Part shown: piece by piece, positions 28,526-36,355 of the stretch
How positions within the stretch are numbered: the first letter of the stretch is position 1
Layout: every line of letters starts with the position of its first letter
Assembly: GCA_023428755.1 (NCBI GenBank)
Contig: JAEYWX010000015.1
Location: 186,001-250,000, forward strand
DNA: 64,000 bases
DNA from: Bacteroidota bacterium
Lineage (GTDB): Bacteria; Bacteroidota; Bacteroidia; Chitinophagales; Chitinophagaceae
Direction: 5' to 3'
The notes under the pieces: model-generated
Databases searched by the model: none
Told to the model about the DNA's origin: nothing
What the model saw: the letters and a program-made list of their open reading frames with translations, nothing else
Made by a program: the position numbers and the translations under genes

Positions 28526-29656
28526 CAACTCTTTTCTTATCTTCTCATTCTGCTCACCTAACTGCGGCGCCGGTTTGTCTGCTGTTAATCGTTGACCGTT
28601 GATGCGGATAGGGCATCTTGTGGTGACAATTGTTTTATCTTCTGCATGAATGGTTTGTTCCATCTGCAATGCATTGTATGCAGGATGATCGGTCATTTCA
28701 TCCCAGTTCAACACTTCCATCGCCCATAATCCTGCTTCCTGTAAGGCAGCCAACCAGTAAGCGGTTGTTTTTGCTTGCAGATGTTGAACCAACACCGTTT
28801 TAATTTCATCACGCAAAGCGAATCCATCTTCTTTTGAAAACTGTTTCAATGCTCTGCAATGAATCGTATCGGCCAATACATGAATATCCATCATCGCCAA
28901 TGCGATATAACTGTCTTTTGTTTGATAAATCCCATACGGTGCGCTCAACAACGGCTGACCGTTTGCCACGTTGCTCCGTTGCGGTTGCTGATGGTTGGTG
29001 TAATATGTGGTTAATAATTCAAATTGAAAATCGAGCAAGGATTCCAGCAAACTCACTTCAATCAATGCGCCGGTTCCGGTTTTTGCACGACGGATCAATC
29101 CACCTAAAATGCCTTGCACCAATTGTGAGCCTGCAAGAATATCGGCAATGGAAATACCAAATGGCACAGGGCCATTTGTACCATTACCTGTTGTATAAGC
29201 TAACCCTGTTATTGATTGCAACAACAAATCCTGTCCCGGTTTATTTTTCCACGGCCCTTTTTTGCCATACCCTGAAATTTCTGCATAGATCAATCGAGGA
29301 TTGATCTGCTGCACAGTATTATAATCAAGTCCATTCTTGCCCATTACATCCGGACGGAAATTATGGATCAACACATCGCTTTTTGTAATCAGTTTTTTGA
29401 TGATCGCAATGTCATCCGGATTTTTCAGATCGGCAGTAAAACTTTCTTTGTTGCGGTTGATGGTATGAAACAACAATGAATTATCATCAACCCATAAATC
29501 TTTAATAGCAAGTTTGCGACCTGCATCACCTGTTTTTGGCCGTTCGATTTTGATGACACGTGCACCAAGATCGGCCAAACGCAAAGAAGCTGATGGGCCG
29601 GATAAATATTGGCAAAACTCCAGCACTACAATTCCTTGTAAGGGTAAGTTCATCAT
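28511..29656 (-). CDS. CaiB/BaiF family III CoA-transferase (copy 2)
   Basis: This is a 381-residue paralogue of the neighbouring CoA-transferase, with VVLEFCQYLSGPSASLRLADLGARVIKIERP, VLIHNFRPDVMGKNGLDY, AEISGYGKKGPW and PGQDLLLQSITGLAY. The catalytic-aspartate region reads VSLLESLLDF, the same Asp-to-Glu feature as copy 1. Its start overlaps the stop of the solute-binding-like gene by 4 bases (ATGA type), so the two are translationally coupled. The last residues are encoded by a heptameric repeat array. Together with the MaoC protein it suggests CoA activation of a hydroxy acid followed by dehydration or hydration. Confidence 0.9.
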   Translation of the reverse strand: MMNLPLQGIVVLEFCQYLSGPSASLRLADLGARVIKIERPKTGDAGRKLAIKDLWVDDNSLLFHTINRNKESFTADLKNPDDIAIIKKLITKSDVLIHNFRPDVMGKNGLDYNTVQQINPRLIYAEISGYGKKGPWKNKPGQDLLLQSITGLAYTTGNGTNGPVPFGISIADILAGSQLVQGILGGLIRRAKTGTGALIEVSLLESLLDFQFELLTTYYTNHQQPQRSNVANGQPLLSAPYGIYQTKDSYIALAMMDIHVLADTIHCRALKQFSKEDGFALRDEIKTVLVQHLQAKTTAYWLAALQEAGLWAMEVLNWDEMTDHPAYNALQMEQTIHAEDKTIVTTRCPIRINGQRLTADKPAPQLGEQNEKIRKELEVIS

Positions 29657-30804
29657 GCGGTGAAGGCTGTTTGTTTAGCTAAACTCTGTTCGTAAATACT
29701 GTTCATGGCATCGAGTGCTTGTTGCGGATCGGTATCGTGCAGCAAACAATGTTGCAAGGGATCGCCTGCATGATCCTGGAAATGCAGATAACCATTGTAA
29801 CGTGGACGCATATAACCATTCTCCATTACCGGCAATACCTGTGTAAAAAAGTAATTGGTTAAATGATTAGCCGATGTATCTGTCCATGCACTGCGATGAC
29901 CGGGTTGGCCGCCATGTTGCACATACATCGTGCTTTGACATTCGCCCGATACAACCATTGCTGCAAAATCAACCGCCACTTCTTTGTGTTTGCTGAAAGC
30001 AGAAACGGAAAGTCCTGTTCCGCCAATGGTTGTGCGTAATTTTTTGTCATTGAATGCAACCACATCTGCATAATGCAGTAAATGTTGTGCATAGCCTTTG
30101 CGTGCATAGTTAGAGTAACCATATGCAAACGGACAATAAAAATAATCGTTGGTTGAACTCATTAACTCCGCCACTGCAATAGGATTACAGTTGAACATTT
30201 TCTTATCAACCAGACTGTACAACTCCTTCATGGTTTCAATAGCACGGATACCTGTTGCTGCATCAATCACTTCCTCTTCACTTTGAAACGGTTCTTTTCC
30301 ATTCGCAATGCAGAAGGTATAAAAGTTCATGAGCAGATCGATGGGAATAGCAGGTACTGCAACCTTACCCTGTTTTGCCAATGCAATTACTTCTCCCCAT
30401 GTTTGCGGAACATCACTCAACAGATCTTTACGGTAACTGGCTGTAGGTGTTGCAGCATCAATGGCCAACGCCCATTGTTTGTTGTTGTAGTTATAGCTGT
30501 TATGCGAAAGACCAACCGAATTCTCCTGTTGATCTCTCAAGTAATCTGCTGATAAATATTCATTCAATGGCAATACACAATTGGTCGCATCGGCACAGCC
30601 CACCCACGGATGATCAATGATGAGCAGATCATATTCTTTTGTCAACTCTTCAATTGGAAAATCGGCAAACTCCTGGAGTGTGCGTTTTTTCCAGCGTATT
30701 TCAACATCGGGATGTAATTCGGAATAGCGTTGTGAAACAGCCAGCAGCGGAGTAATGCCCCTGCTGTGTCCCCATGTGATTCCGTTTAATACAATTGCTG
30801 CCAT
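29653..30804 (-). CDS. Solute-binding-protein-like protein without signal peptide
   Basis: This 383-residue protein has the fold signature of family 1 (sugar-type) ABC solute-binding proteins: GHSRGITPLLAVSQRYSELHPDVEIRWKKR, DLLIIDHPWVG, QTWGEVIALAKQG, then GGTGLSVSAFSKHKEVAVDF and the hydrophobic C-terminal lobe. It starts directly with MAAIVLNGITWGHSRG, which is the first strand of the mature fold. There is no signal peptide or lipobox, and no ABC permease or ATPase gene nearby. It is 2 bases from the MaoC gene and overlaps CoA-transferase copy 2 by 4 bases, so it belongs to that enzyme module. It is more likely a cytosolic carrier or binding subunit, or a repurposed enzyme, than a transporter part. 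Confidence 0.8.
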   Translation of the reverse strand: MAAIVLNGITWGHSRGITPLLAVSQRYSELHPDVEIRWKKRTLQEFADFPIEELTKEYDLLIIDHPWVGCADATNCVLPLNEYLSADYLRDQQENSVGLSHNSYNYNNKQWALAIDAATPTASYRKDLLSDVPQTWGEVIALAKQGKVAVPAIPIDLLMNFYTFCIANGKEPFQSEEEVIDAATGIRAIETMKELYSLVDKKMFNCNPIAVAELMSSTNDYFYCPFAYGYSNYARKGYAQHLLHYADVVAFNDKKLRTTIGGTGLSVSAFSKHKEVAVDFAAMVVSGECQSTMYVQHGGQPGHRSAWTDTSANHLTNYFFTQVLPVMENGYMRPRYNGYLHFQDHAGDPLQHCLLHDTDPQQALDAMNSIYEQSLAKQTAFTA

Positions 30805-30806
30805 GC

Positions 30807-31250
30807 TTAACTGTTTCCTTTTTTAACCATTAAGATGTGTTCACACAGCATCACGAGTTCGCTATGCTGGTTAAAACATTCTACCAACTCCGTTACTAAA
30901 CCGTATTCGGGTTTCTTATGATCTTTCAACTCTTTAATGGTGACTGTTACTTTAATGGTATCGTTGATAAATACAGGTTTAATAAAACGTAGCCGTTCAT
31001 AGCCATAGGTCATGCTCACTTCGTTTATAAAATCGGCTGTCAATCCAATTGCAACGGTAAAAATGAGTGTGCCATGTGCAATACGTTTTTTAAACGGCTG
31101 GCTTTTGCACCACTCTTCATCCATATGATGGGGAAAGAAATCGCCTGACTGGCCGGCGTGGATCACAATATCAGTTTCGGTGATGGTACGCCCCTTGGTT
31201 TGGCGAACATCATTGAGTTGAAATTCCTCGAAATACTTCTGTATAAACAT
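30807..31250 (-). CDS. MaoC-like acyl-CoA dehydratase
   Basis: This is a 147-residue single hot-dog domain. It starts FIQKYFEEFQLNDVRQTKGRTITETDI and carries the hydratase-2 dyad region GQSGDFFPHHMDEEW (Asp and His), followed by FKKRIAHGTLIFTVAIGL. MaoC enzymes add water to, or remove it from, enoyl-CoA thioesters; mesaconyl-CoA hydratases are close in layout. The ATG at 31250 (MFIQKYFEEFQ) is the family-like start, with one 12 bases upstream also possible. It is the first gene of the operon that runs to the Gfo/Idh oxidoreductase, preceded by a 215-base gap that should hold the promoter. Confidence 0.88.
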   Translation of the reverse strand: MFIQKYFEEFQLNDVRQTKGRTITETDIVIHAGQSGDFFPHHMDEEWCKSQPFKKRIAHGTLIFTVAIGLTADFINEVSMTYGYERLRFIKPVFINDTIKVTVTIKELKDHKKPEYGLVTELVECFNQHSELVMLCEHILMVKKGNS

Positions 31251-31465
31251 AGCTGGCTGCAATCAGTTTTACTTAAAACAGGCTCTTCGCTAAAGGGCAA
31301 AATCACCCATTTAATATGAAGTTCAAGGTAAAACAGCCCGTTGGGGCGTTCAATGGAAGGTTTTACTGATTTGATGGATTATTTTCCAACAGGCAGGAAT
31401 ACGGCGGCGATCGGCCTTAGCAAGCCAGCAAACAGGAGTTTGTTTTGAAGAATTACACTTAAGGA

Positions 31466-32953
31466 TCAGGAATGCTGAATAATCGTTTGCCATTGCTTAT
31501 AATGGTCCTGCAATTGAGTACCAGCATTGGGTTGATAGATTGTATCAACAGCAATAGATGCTTTCAACTCATCAAGATTGTTGAACAGCCCAACTCCGAG
31601 TCCTGCTAAAAAAGCAGCACCCAATGCAGAAGCATCGGCTACTGCCGAACGGGTAATATTGATCTGCAACAGATCAGCGATCATCTGCATTACAAAACGA
31701 TTACCTGAAATCCCTCCATTGATGTTGATACCTTTCAGATCGACGGTCGCATCAGATTGCATCGCAGTAACCACATCTTTTATCTGGTAAGGAATCGATT
31801 CCAATGCCGCACGGACAATATGATTTTTTGTTGTGCCGAAGCTGATACCTTCAATGGACGCTTTACGATCCATTTGCCAATGTGGTGAACCTAATCCACT
31901 GAATGCAGGAATGAGGTACACACCACCGTTATCAGCTACCGCAGTTGCCATTGCTTCTGTTTCTTTGCTGTCGTTGAAAAGATTCAATTCGTTCTTTAAC
32001 CATTCGATTGTTGCACCGCAGCTTACAATTACACCTTCCAATGCATAATCAATACGTCCATCGATGCTCCAGCAAATAGTGGTGACCATTCCGTTTTTCG
32101 ATTGCACCGGTTTATCACCAATGTTCATTAAAATACTGCAACCCGTACCCAATGTTGCCTTGGCTGTACCGGCTTCGAAACAACCTTCACCAAAAGCAGC
32201 TGCATGCGAATCGCCGATCATGGCTGCAACAGGAACAGGTTGTGCAAACAATCCATCCAATGTTGTTTCGCCAAATGAAGCGGCAGATGATTTTATTTCC
32301 GGCAATTGTATTCCGGTTAAGCCGAATGCATTGATCAGCTCTTCATCCCACTGCAGTGTATGCAGATTGAACAGCAAGGTTCTTGATGCATTGGTATAAT
32401 CAGTTGCATAGTTTTTTCCATTGCTTATCTTATACAACAGCCAGGTATCAACTGTTCCAAAATTAGCTTCACCTTTTTGAATGGCATTCTTCACCGCTTC
32501 GTTATTCCGATTGAGCCAGATGAGTTTTGTGGCAGAAAAATAAGGGTCAATCACCAGACCTGTTTTCGCATTTACCTGTTCAGACAAACCTTGCTGTTTC
32601 AATTCTTCACAAATCTGTACCGAACGTTTGCATTGCCATACCACTGCGTTGTACAAAGGCTTTCCGCTTTTATCCCATACCACAAATGTTTCCCGCTGAT
32701 TAGAAATACCGATACCTGCGATTGCAGCTGCATCATGACCTTTCGCTGTAAAATCCTGCAAACATTTTGCAACCGAAGCCAATACATTTTGATAGATCAC
32801 TTCGGGCTCCTGTTCTACAAAACCATCACCGAAATAATGTTTATGTAAATTTTCGGAGCCTTTGGCAACAGCCTGCCCCTGCTCATCGAAGATGAGTGAT
32901 TTGGTAGAGCTGGTACCTTGATCGATTGCAAGTATGAATTTATTTTTCGCCAT
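31466..32953 (-). CDS. Glycerol-kinase-like FGGY carbohydrate kinase
   Basis: This 495-residue kinase closely follows glycerol kinase: ILAIDQGTSSTKSLIFD, ISNQRETFVVWDK (Arg87, Glu88), VVWQCKRS (Trp106), DPYFSATKLIWL (Tyr138), TDYTNASRTLLFNL and the ATP site LGTGCSIL. The catalytic aspartate is Asp248 in MIGDSHAAAFG. In true glycerol kinases the next residue is glutamine and touches the substrate; here it is Ser249, followed by histidine. No glycerol facilitator or GlpD is present. The operon instead holds an isomerase and a two-part transketolase, so a ketose is a plausible substrate. Annotation pipelines will probably name it GlpK, which may be wrong. Confidence 0.85.
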   Translation of the reverse strand: MAKNKFILAIDQGTSSTKSLIFDEQGQAVAKGSENLHKHYFGDGFVEQEPEVIYQNVLASVAKCLQDFTAKGHDAAAIAGIGISNQRETFVVWDKSGKPLYNAVVWQCKRSVQICEELKQQGLSEQVNAKTGLVIDPYFSATKLIWLNRNNEAVKNAIQKGEANFGTVDTWLLYKISNGKNYATDYTNASRTLLFNLHTLQWDEELINAFGLTGIQLPEIKSSAASFGETTLDGLFAQPVPVAAMIGDSHAAAFGEGCFEAGTAKATLGTGCSILMNIGDKPVQSKNGMVTTICWSIDGRIDYALEGVIVSCGATIEWLKNELNLFNDSKETEAMATAVADNGGVYLIPAFSGLGSPHWQMDRKASIEGISFGTTKNHIVRAALESIPYQIKDVVTAMQSDATVDLKGININGGISGNRFVMQMIADLLQINITRSAVADASALGAAFLAGLGVGLFNNLDELKASIAVDTIYQPNAGTQLQDHYKQWQTIIQHS

Positions 32954-33084
32954 TTATTATGATCCGTTTTTGCGCAAAGAGATCAAAGGATTTCACAAAG
33001 ACCACTAAGAATATTTCGTACGCTTTGTGCTGTATTGCCTTTGTGTACTTTGTGATGCAATAAGATTTGTTTATTCTAACTTAT

Positions 33085-34050
33085 CTATCGTTGTAGTAAT
33101 ACTGTTACTTGTTTTGCAATTCCCTCTTTGCTTATTCCGTAATGATTCAATATTTCTACCTGCGAACCTGTTACGGTGTATTCATCGGGTATACCCATAA
33201 TCTTAAACGGCTTTGTATAACCGTTTTGCAAAAGCCAGGATGCGCAGGCTTCGCCTAATCCTCCATTTACACTGTGTTCTTCAACGGTAATGATGGCTTT
33301 GCATTTTTCGGCTAATGCAACAAGCAATGTCGTATCCAATGGTTTAATAGTATGCATACTTACTATAGTTGCATGAATGCCTTGTTCTCTTAATGATTCA
33401 GCAGCCTGCACAGCCGGATAAACGGTTTCGCCGTTTGCAATAATGGCTACATCATTTCCTTCTGCAATCACTCTTCCTTTGCCAAACACAAAACCATCGC
33501 TGTTATCTGCTTTTAATGAAGGCATTACTTTTTTGCCGAAACGCAGATACACCGGTTTATCACTTGCAGCAGCAAGCTCGGTTGCTTTCTCTGTTTCGTA
33601 ATTGTCTGCAGGAACAACAATGATGATATTGTTGATGGCACGCAGCACAGCAAAATCGTGCAGACTGTGATGTGTACTGCCCAATGCACCATAGCTTACT
33701 CCTGCACTGATGCCCACTACAGTAACCGGATGATCGCTGTAGCAGATATCGTTCTTGATTTGCTCCAATGAACGTGCTGTTAAAAAACATGCCGGAGAAA
33801 CAGCAAATACTTTTTTATCGCAGGAACCTAAACCTGCAGCCACACCAACAAGATTTTGTTCCGCAATACCTACCTCCACAATTTGCTGGGGAAACTTTTT
33901 TCCAAAAGGCACCAGCTTACCTGAGCCTCTTGAATCGCTGGTAACAGCAATGATGTTACGGTCTGCTTCTGCCAAACGCTGAAGCATTTCTGCAAACACA
34001 TCCTGGTTGGGTTTATCTGCACCCGGTTGTATAATTATTTGTTCAGCCAT
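33085..34050 (-). CDS. Transketolase C-terminal subunit
   Basis: This 321-residue protein corresponds to the pyrimidine-binding and C-terminal domains of transketolase. The thiamine-activating glutamate is in IVEVGIAEQNLVGVAAGLG. Other matches are YGALGSTHHSLHDFAVLRA, VPADNYETEKATELA, VYLRFGKKV, and the C-terminal ITVEEHSVNGGLGEACASWLL. It pairs with the N-terminal subunit upstream to make an alpha2beta2 enzyme. Split transketolases of this layout include the apulose-4-phosphate transketolase pair and several uncharacterised catabolic enzymes. The 47-base gap to the N-terminal subunit contains a strong hairpin. Confidence 0.92.
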   Translation of the reverse strand: MAEQIIIQPGADKPNQDVFAEMLQRLAEADRNIIAVTSDSRGSGKLVPFGKKFPQQIVEVGIAEQNLVGVAAGLGSCDKKVFAVSPACFLTARSLEQIKNDICYSDHPVTVVGISAGVSYGALGSTHHSLHDFAVLRAINNIIIVVPADNYETEKATELAAASDKPVYLRFGKKVMPSLKADNSDGFVFGKGRVIAEGNDVAIIANGETVYPAVQAAESLREQGIHATIVSMHTIKPLDTTLLVALAEKCKAIITVEEHSVNGGLGEACASWLLQNGYTKPFKIMGIPDEYTVTGSQVEILNHYGISKEGIAKQVTVLLQR

Positions 34051-34062
34051 AACCTCCCTAAA

Positions 34063-34080
34063 TCCCTCCTAAAGGAGGGA
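34063..34080. repeat. Hairpin between the transketolase subunit genes
   Basis: TCCCTCC and GGAGGGA form a 7-base inverted repeat around a TAAA loop, between the N-subunit stop (34098) and the C-subunit start (34050). On the minus strand it is followed by no T-run, so it is more likely an mRNA stabiliser or a dispersed repeat than a terminator. It may set subunit ratio. Confidence 0.5.
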
Positions 34081-34097
34081 CTTTTAGTCTCCGTATT

Positions 34098-34922
34098 TTA
34101 AATTTTTTCTAATGACTTATCTAACTCCTGCAAAGCCTGTGCATACTGTTCGTTGCTCGGCACGCCGTGATGCCACTTCAATTCATTCTCCATGTAGCTT
34201 ACGCCTTTGCCTTTTGTTGTATGTGCAATGATGACAGAAGGCTTCCCTTCTTCAAACGGCAGACTTTTGAACGCTGCACGCAATTCATCAATATCATTTC
34301 CGTTTACTTCTCTCACCGCCCAGCCAAATGCTTTCCATTTTTCATCCAACGGATCCGTATTCATCACATCAGCTGTTGGTGCTGTGATCTGCAGACTGTT
34401 CTTATCAACAATGGCGCAGAGATTATCGAGTTTGTAATGTGCTGCACTCAACGCCGCTTCCCAGTTGCTGCCTTCGGGTAATTCACCATCGCCCATCAAT
34501 GTAAACACACGGTAATCTTTGTTGTCGAGTTTAGCTGCAATGGCTGTGCCTACGCAAATCGGTAAACCATGACCAAGTGCACCTGTGTTCTGCTCAACAC
34601 CTTTTACCTTTCGTGTAGGGTGACCGATATAATGTGATTGATAACGGCAAAGTGTTTCCAAATCTTCTTCCGGAAAAAAACCTTGATCAGCCAACACCAC
34701 AAACAATGCTTCCACACAATGTCCTTTACTTTGTACGTAACGGTCACGGTCGGGCGACGAAAAATTTTCAGGCGACACATTCATCACATCGTTGTACAAT
34801 ACATTCAGAATATCGGTACATGATAAACTTCCACCGGTATGCCCCGCCTTTGCACCCACTATATACTTCAGGATTTTTTTCCTGTAGTTAATGGATTTGA
34901 TTTTTAATTCTTCAGTTGTCAT
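34098..34922 (-). CDS. Transketolase N-terminal (ThDP-binding) subunit
   Basis: This 274-residue protein corresponds to the pyrophosphate-binding domain of transketolase. The key parts are GAKAGHTGGSLSCTDILNVLY, SKGHCVEALFVVLAD, GVEQNTGALGHGLPICVGTAIA, and the ThDP/metal motif LMGDGELPEGSNWEAALSAAHYKLDN (GDG plus Asn about 26 residues on). It ends with IIAHTTKGKGVSYMEN and HHGVPSNEQY. It needs the C-terminal subunit for activity. The gene is 10 bases downstream of the isomerase stop codon. Pairing with isomerase and kinase suggests the order aldose, ketose, ketose phosphate, then C2 transfer. Confidence 0.92.
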   Translation of the reverse strand: MTTEELKIKSINYRKKILKYIVGAKAGHTGGSLSCTDILNVLYNDVMNVSPENFSSPDRDRYVQSKGHCVEALFVVLADQGFFPEEDLETLCRYQSHYIGHPTRKVKGVEQNTGALGHGLPICVGTAIAAKLDNKDYRVFTLMGDGELPEGSNWEAALSAAHYKLDNLCAIVDKNSLQITAPTADVMNTDPLDEKWKAFGWAVREVNGNDIDELRAAFKSLPFEEGKPSVIIAHTTKGKGVSYMENELKWHHGVPSNEQYAQALQELDKSLEKI

Positions 34923-34932
34923 GCTGTTTCAA

Positions 34933-36351
34933 TTAATGCACATAAGTTTCCCAACCCAGGTAATTCTCAAATGCTTCCTGTAAAATGCCTGCTGTTTTGC
35001 TGGCATTCATCACCACATGATGTTCAAAACCATTGCGGCATACATAGTTCATCAAACCCTGCAGGTTATTGATCTGCGCCACAGCACGGTTACCAAATGT
35101 GTTCAATGCATCGTTGGTTAATTCACCTTCGCCGATGTAAGCTTTGATGATGCCTTTGCAATCATCGGTGCTGATACGTCCATAAGTTAACGGCATGGCA
35201 GGTGTACGGCCATCCAATGCACCATACGTATTTTCTGTACCCACACTTGTACCTAAGATGGGTGCTGTGCTGATGCTGATATCCGGTAAAAATGATTTTG
35301 CCCAGTTACCACAATGGAACAACACGCATTTCGTATCATCATCGGCATAGTTATTATTCCAGTCAACCAATGCAGAAGGTGAACCGCTTGCCAACTGCAT
35401 CGCATACATGCTGAGTGTACCTGTTACATCCACTTCGCAGGCAGAAGGCAACATGTTTTCACTCATCATACTCATACTGGTACAAACATTACAACCATAG
35501 TTTTGCTGCAACGATGTCCAGCATTGAATAGCTGTTGCATCCAATGCATTTGCTGCCATAAAATCGGCGAGCACTACATCTAACTTTGCAATCTGCACCA
35601 AACGATCATTCGGCGTTGCACCTGTTGCTGCATATGCATGAATTTTCTCCAGCTTATCTTTTACTGATTGATCGTTTGCAGTAAGCTTATTTGCATTACC
35701 GAGGATTTCACTCAGGTCAACTGTTGTAACAGAGATGCCGTTGCGTTGCAAAATCTTTTCGCTGTAACGAACAGTGTTGAACGCACCGGGTCTTGCACCT
35801 ACTGCACCGATACGCACTTTACGCATACCTTTCACCACACGACAAACAGCAAGGAAATTTTTCAGATCAGTAATAAAACTTTCATCCGTTGGACTTACCA
35901 CATGCTTTGTTGTAAGCGAATACTTAATACCGAATTGATAGAGATTGTTGCAAACAGAAATCTTTCCGCACCAGGCATCTCTCCTGTTCACCACATCCAT
36001 CTTACCCAGATCATCTGGATAAGCCTGTATGAGCACCGGTACATTTAAACCCGACCATTTAATTGTTTCAGCTACGCCTTTTTCATCACCAAAGTTTGGC
36101 AACACTACAAGAATACCATCTATTGCATCTGCATGTTGTTTAAACAACGACGCACATTTCTGTGCTTCGGCAAATGTTTCTACACCACCGAGTTTAGTAT
36201 CGGCATCACTTAACATTACAGGAGTAATATTGAGTTGTTTAAACAGATCAATGATTTGTGTTCTTGCTTCGGCCACCAGTTTATCGGGAAAGAAATCACG
36301 GTTACCGATGATGACGCCCAGCGTTGCTGTTTTATAATTTGTTGTGCTCAT
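34933..36351 (-). CDS. L-fucose/L-arabinose isomerase-family protein
   Basis: This 472-residue metal-dependent aldose-ketose isomerase homologue has an N-terminal Rossmann-like domain (LGVIIGNRDFFPDKLV, DGILVVLPNFGDEKG, VPVLIQAYPDDL). The C-terminal domain holds candidate metal ligands Glu306 (PSACEVDVTG), Asp330 (VDWNNN) and His346 (LFHCGNW), matching the Glu/Asp/His set of FucI. It is shorter than E. coli FucI (591) and belongs to the broader uncharacterised branch. The gene begins 4 bases after the DeoR stop codon. Substrate is unknown; operon partners argue against a plain fuculose-1-phosphate aldolase route because no aldolase is present. Confidence 0.85.
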   Translation of the reverse strand: MSTTNYKTATLGVIIGNRDFFPDKLVAEARTQIIDLFKQLNITPVMLSDADTKLGGVETFAEAQKCASLFKQHADAIDGILVVLPNFGDEKGVAETIKWSGLNVPVLIQAYPDDLGKMDVVNRRDAWCGKISVCNNLYQFGIKYSLTTKHVVSPTDESFITDLKNFLAVCRVVKGMRKVRIGAVGARPGAFNTVRYSEKILQRNGISVTTVDLSEILGNANKLTANDQSVKDKLEKIHAYAATGATPNDRLVQIAKLDVVLADFMAANALDATAIQCWTSLQQNYGCNVCTSMSMMSENMLPSACEVDVTGTLSMYAMQLASGSPSALVDWNNNYADDDTKCVLFHCGNWAKSFLPDISISTAPILGTSVGTENTYGALDGRTPAMPLTYGRISTDDCKGIIKAYIGEGELTNDALNTFGNRAVAQINNLQGLMNYVCRNGFEHHVVMNASKTAGILQEAFENYLGWETYVH

Positions 36352-36355
36352 AATT

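Noticed and set aside
28834..29304. Plus-strand open frame of 156 codons inside CoA-transferase copy 2
   Set aside because: Opposite-strand shadow of a conserved gene; no promoter or motif; the same pattern recurs under other long genes.
29653..30804. ABC sugar transporter component
   Set aside because: The fold fits a binding protein, but there is no signal peptide and no permease or ATPase gene nearby, so it is not called a transport protein.
31466..32953. Ordinary glycerol kinase in a glycerol operon
   Set aside because: No GlpF or GlpD is present, the residue after the catalytic aspartate is changed, and the operon holds isomerase and transketolase genes.
34933..36351. Classical L-fucose catabolism (FucI-FucK-FucA)
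   Set aside because: The isomerase is much shorter than FucI and no fuculose-1-phosphate aldolase or lactaldehyde gene is in the operon; a split transketolase is not part of that route.
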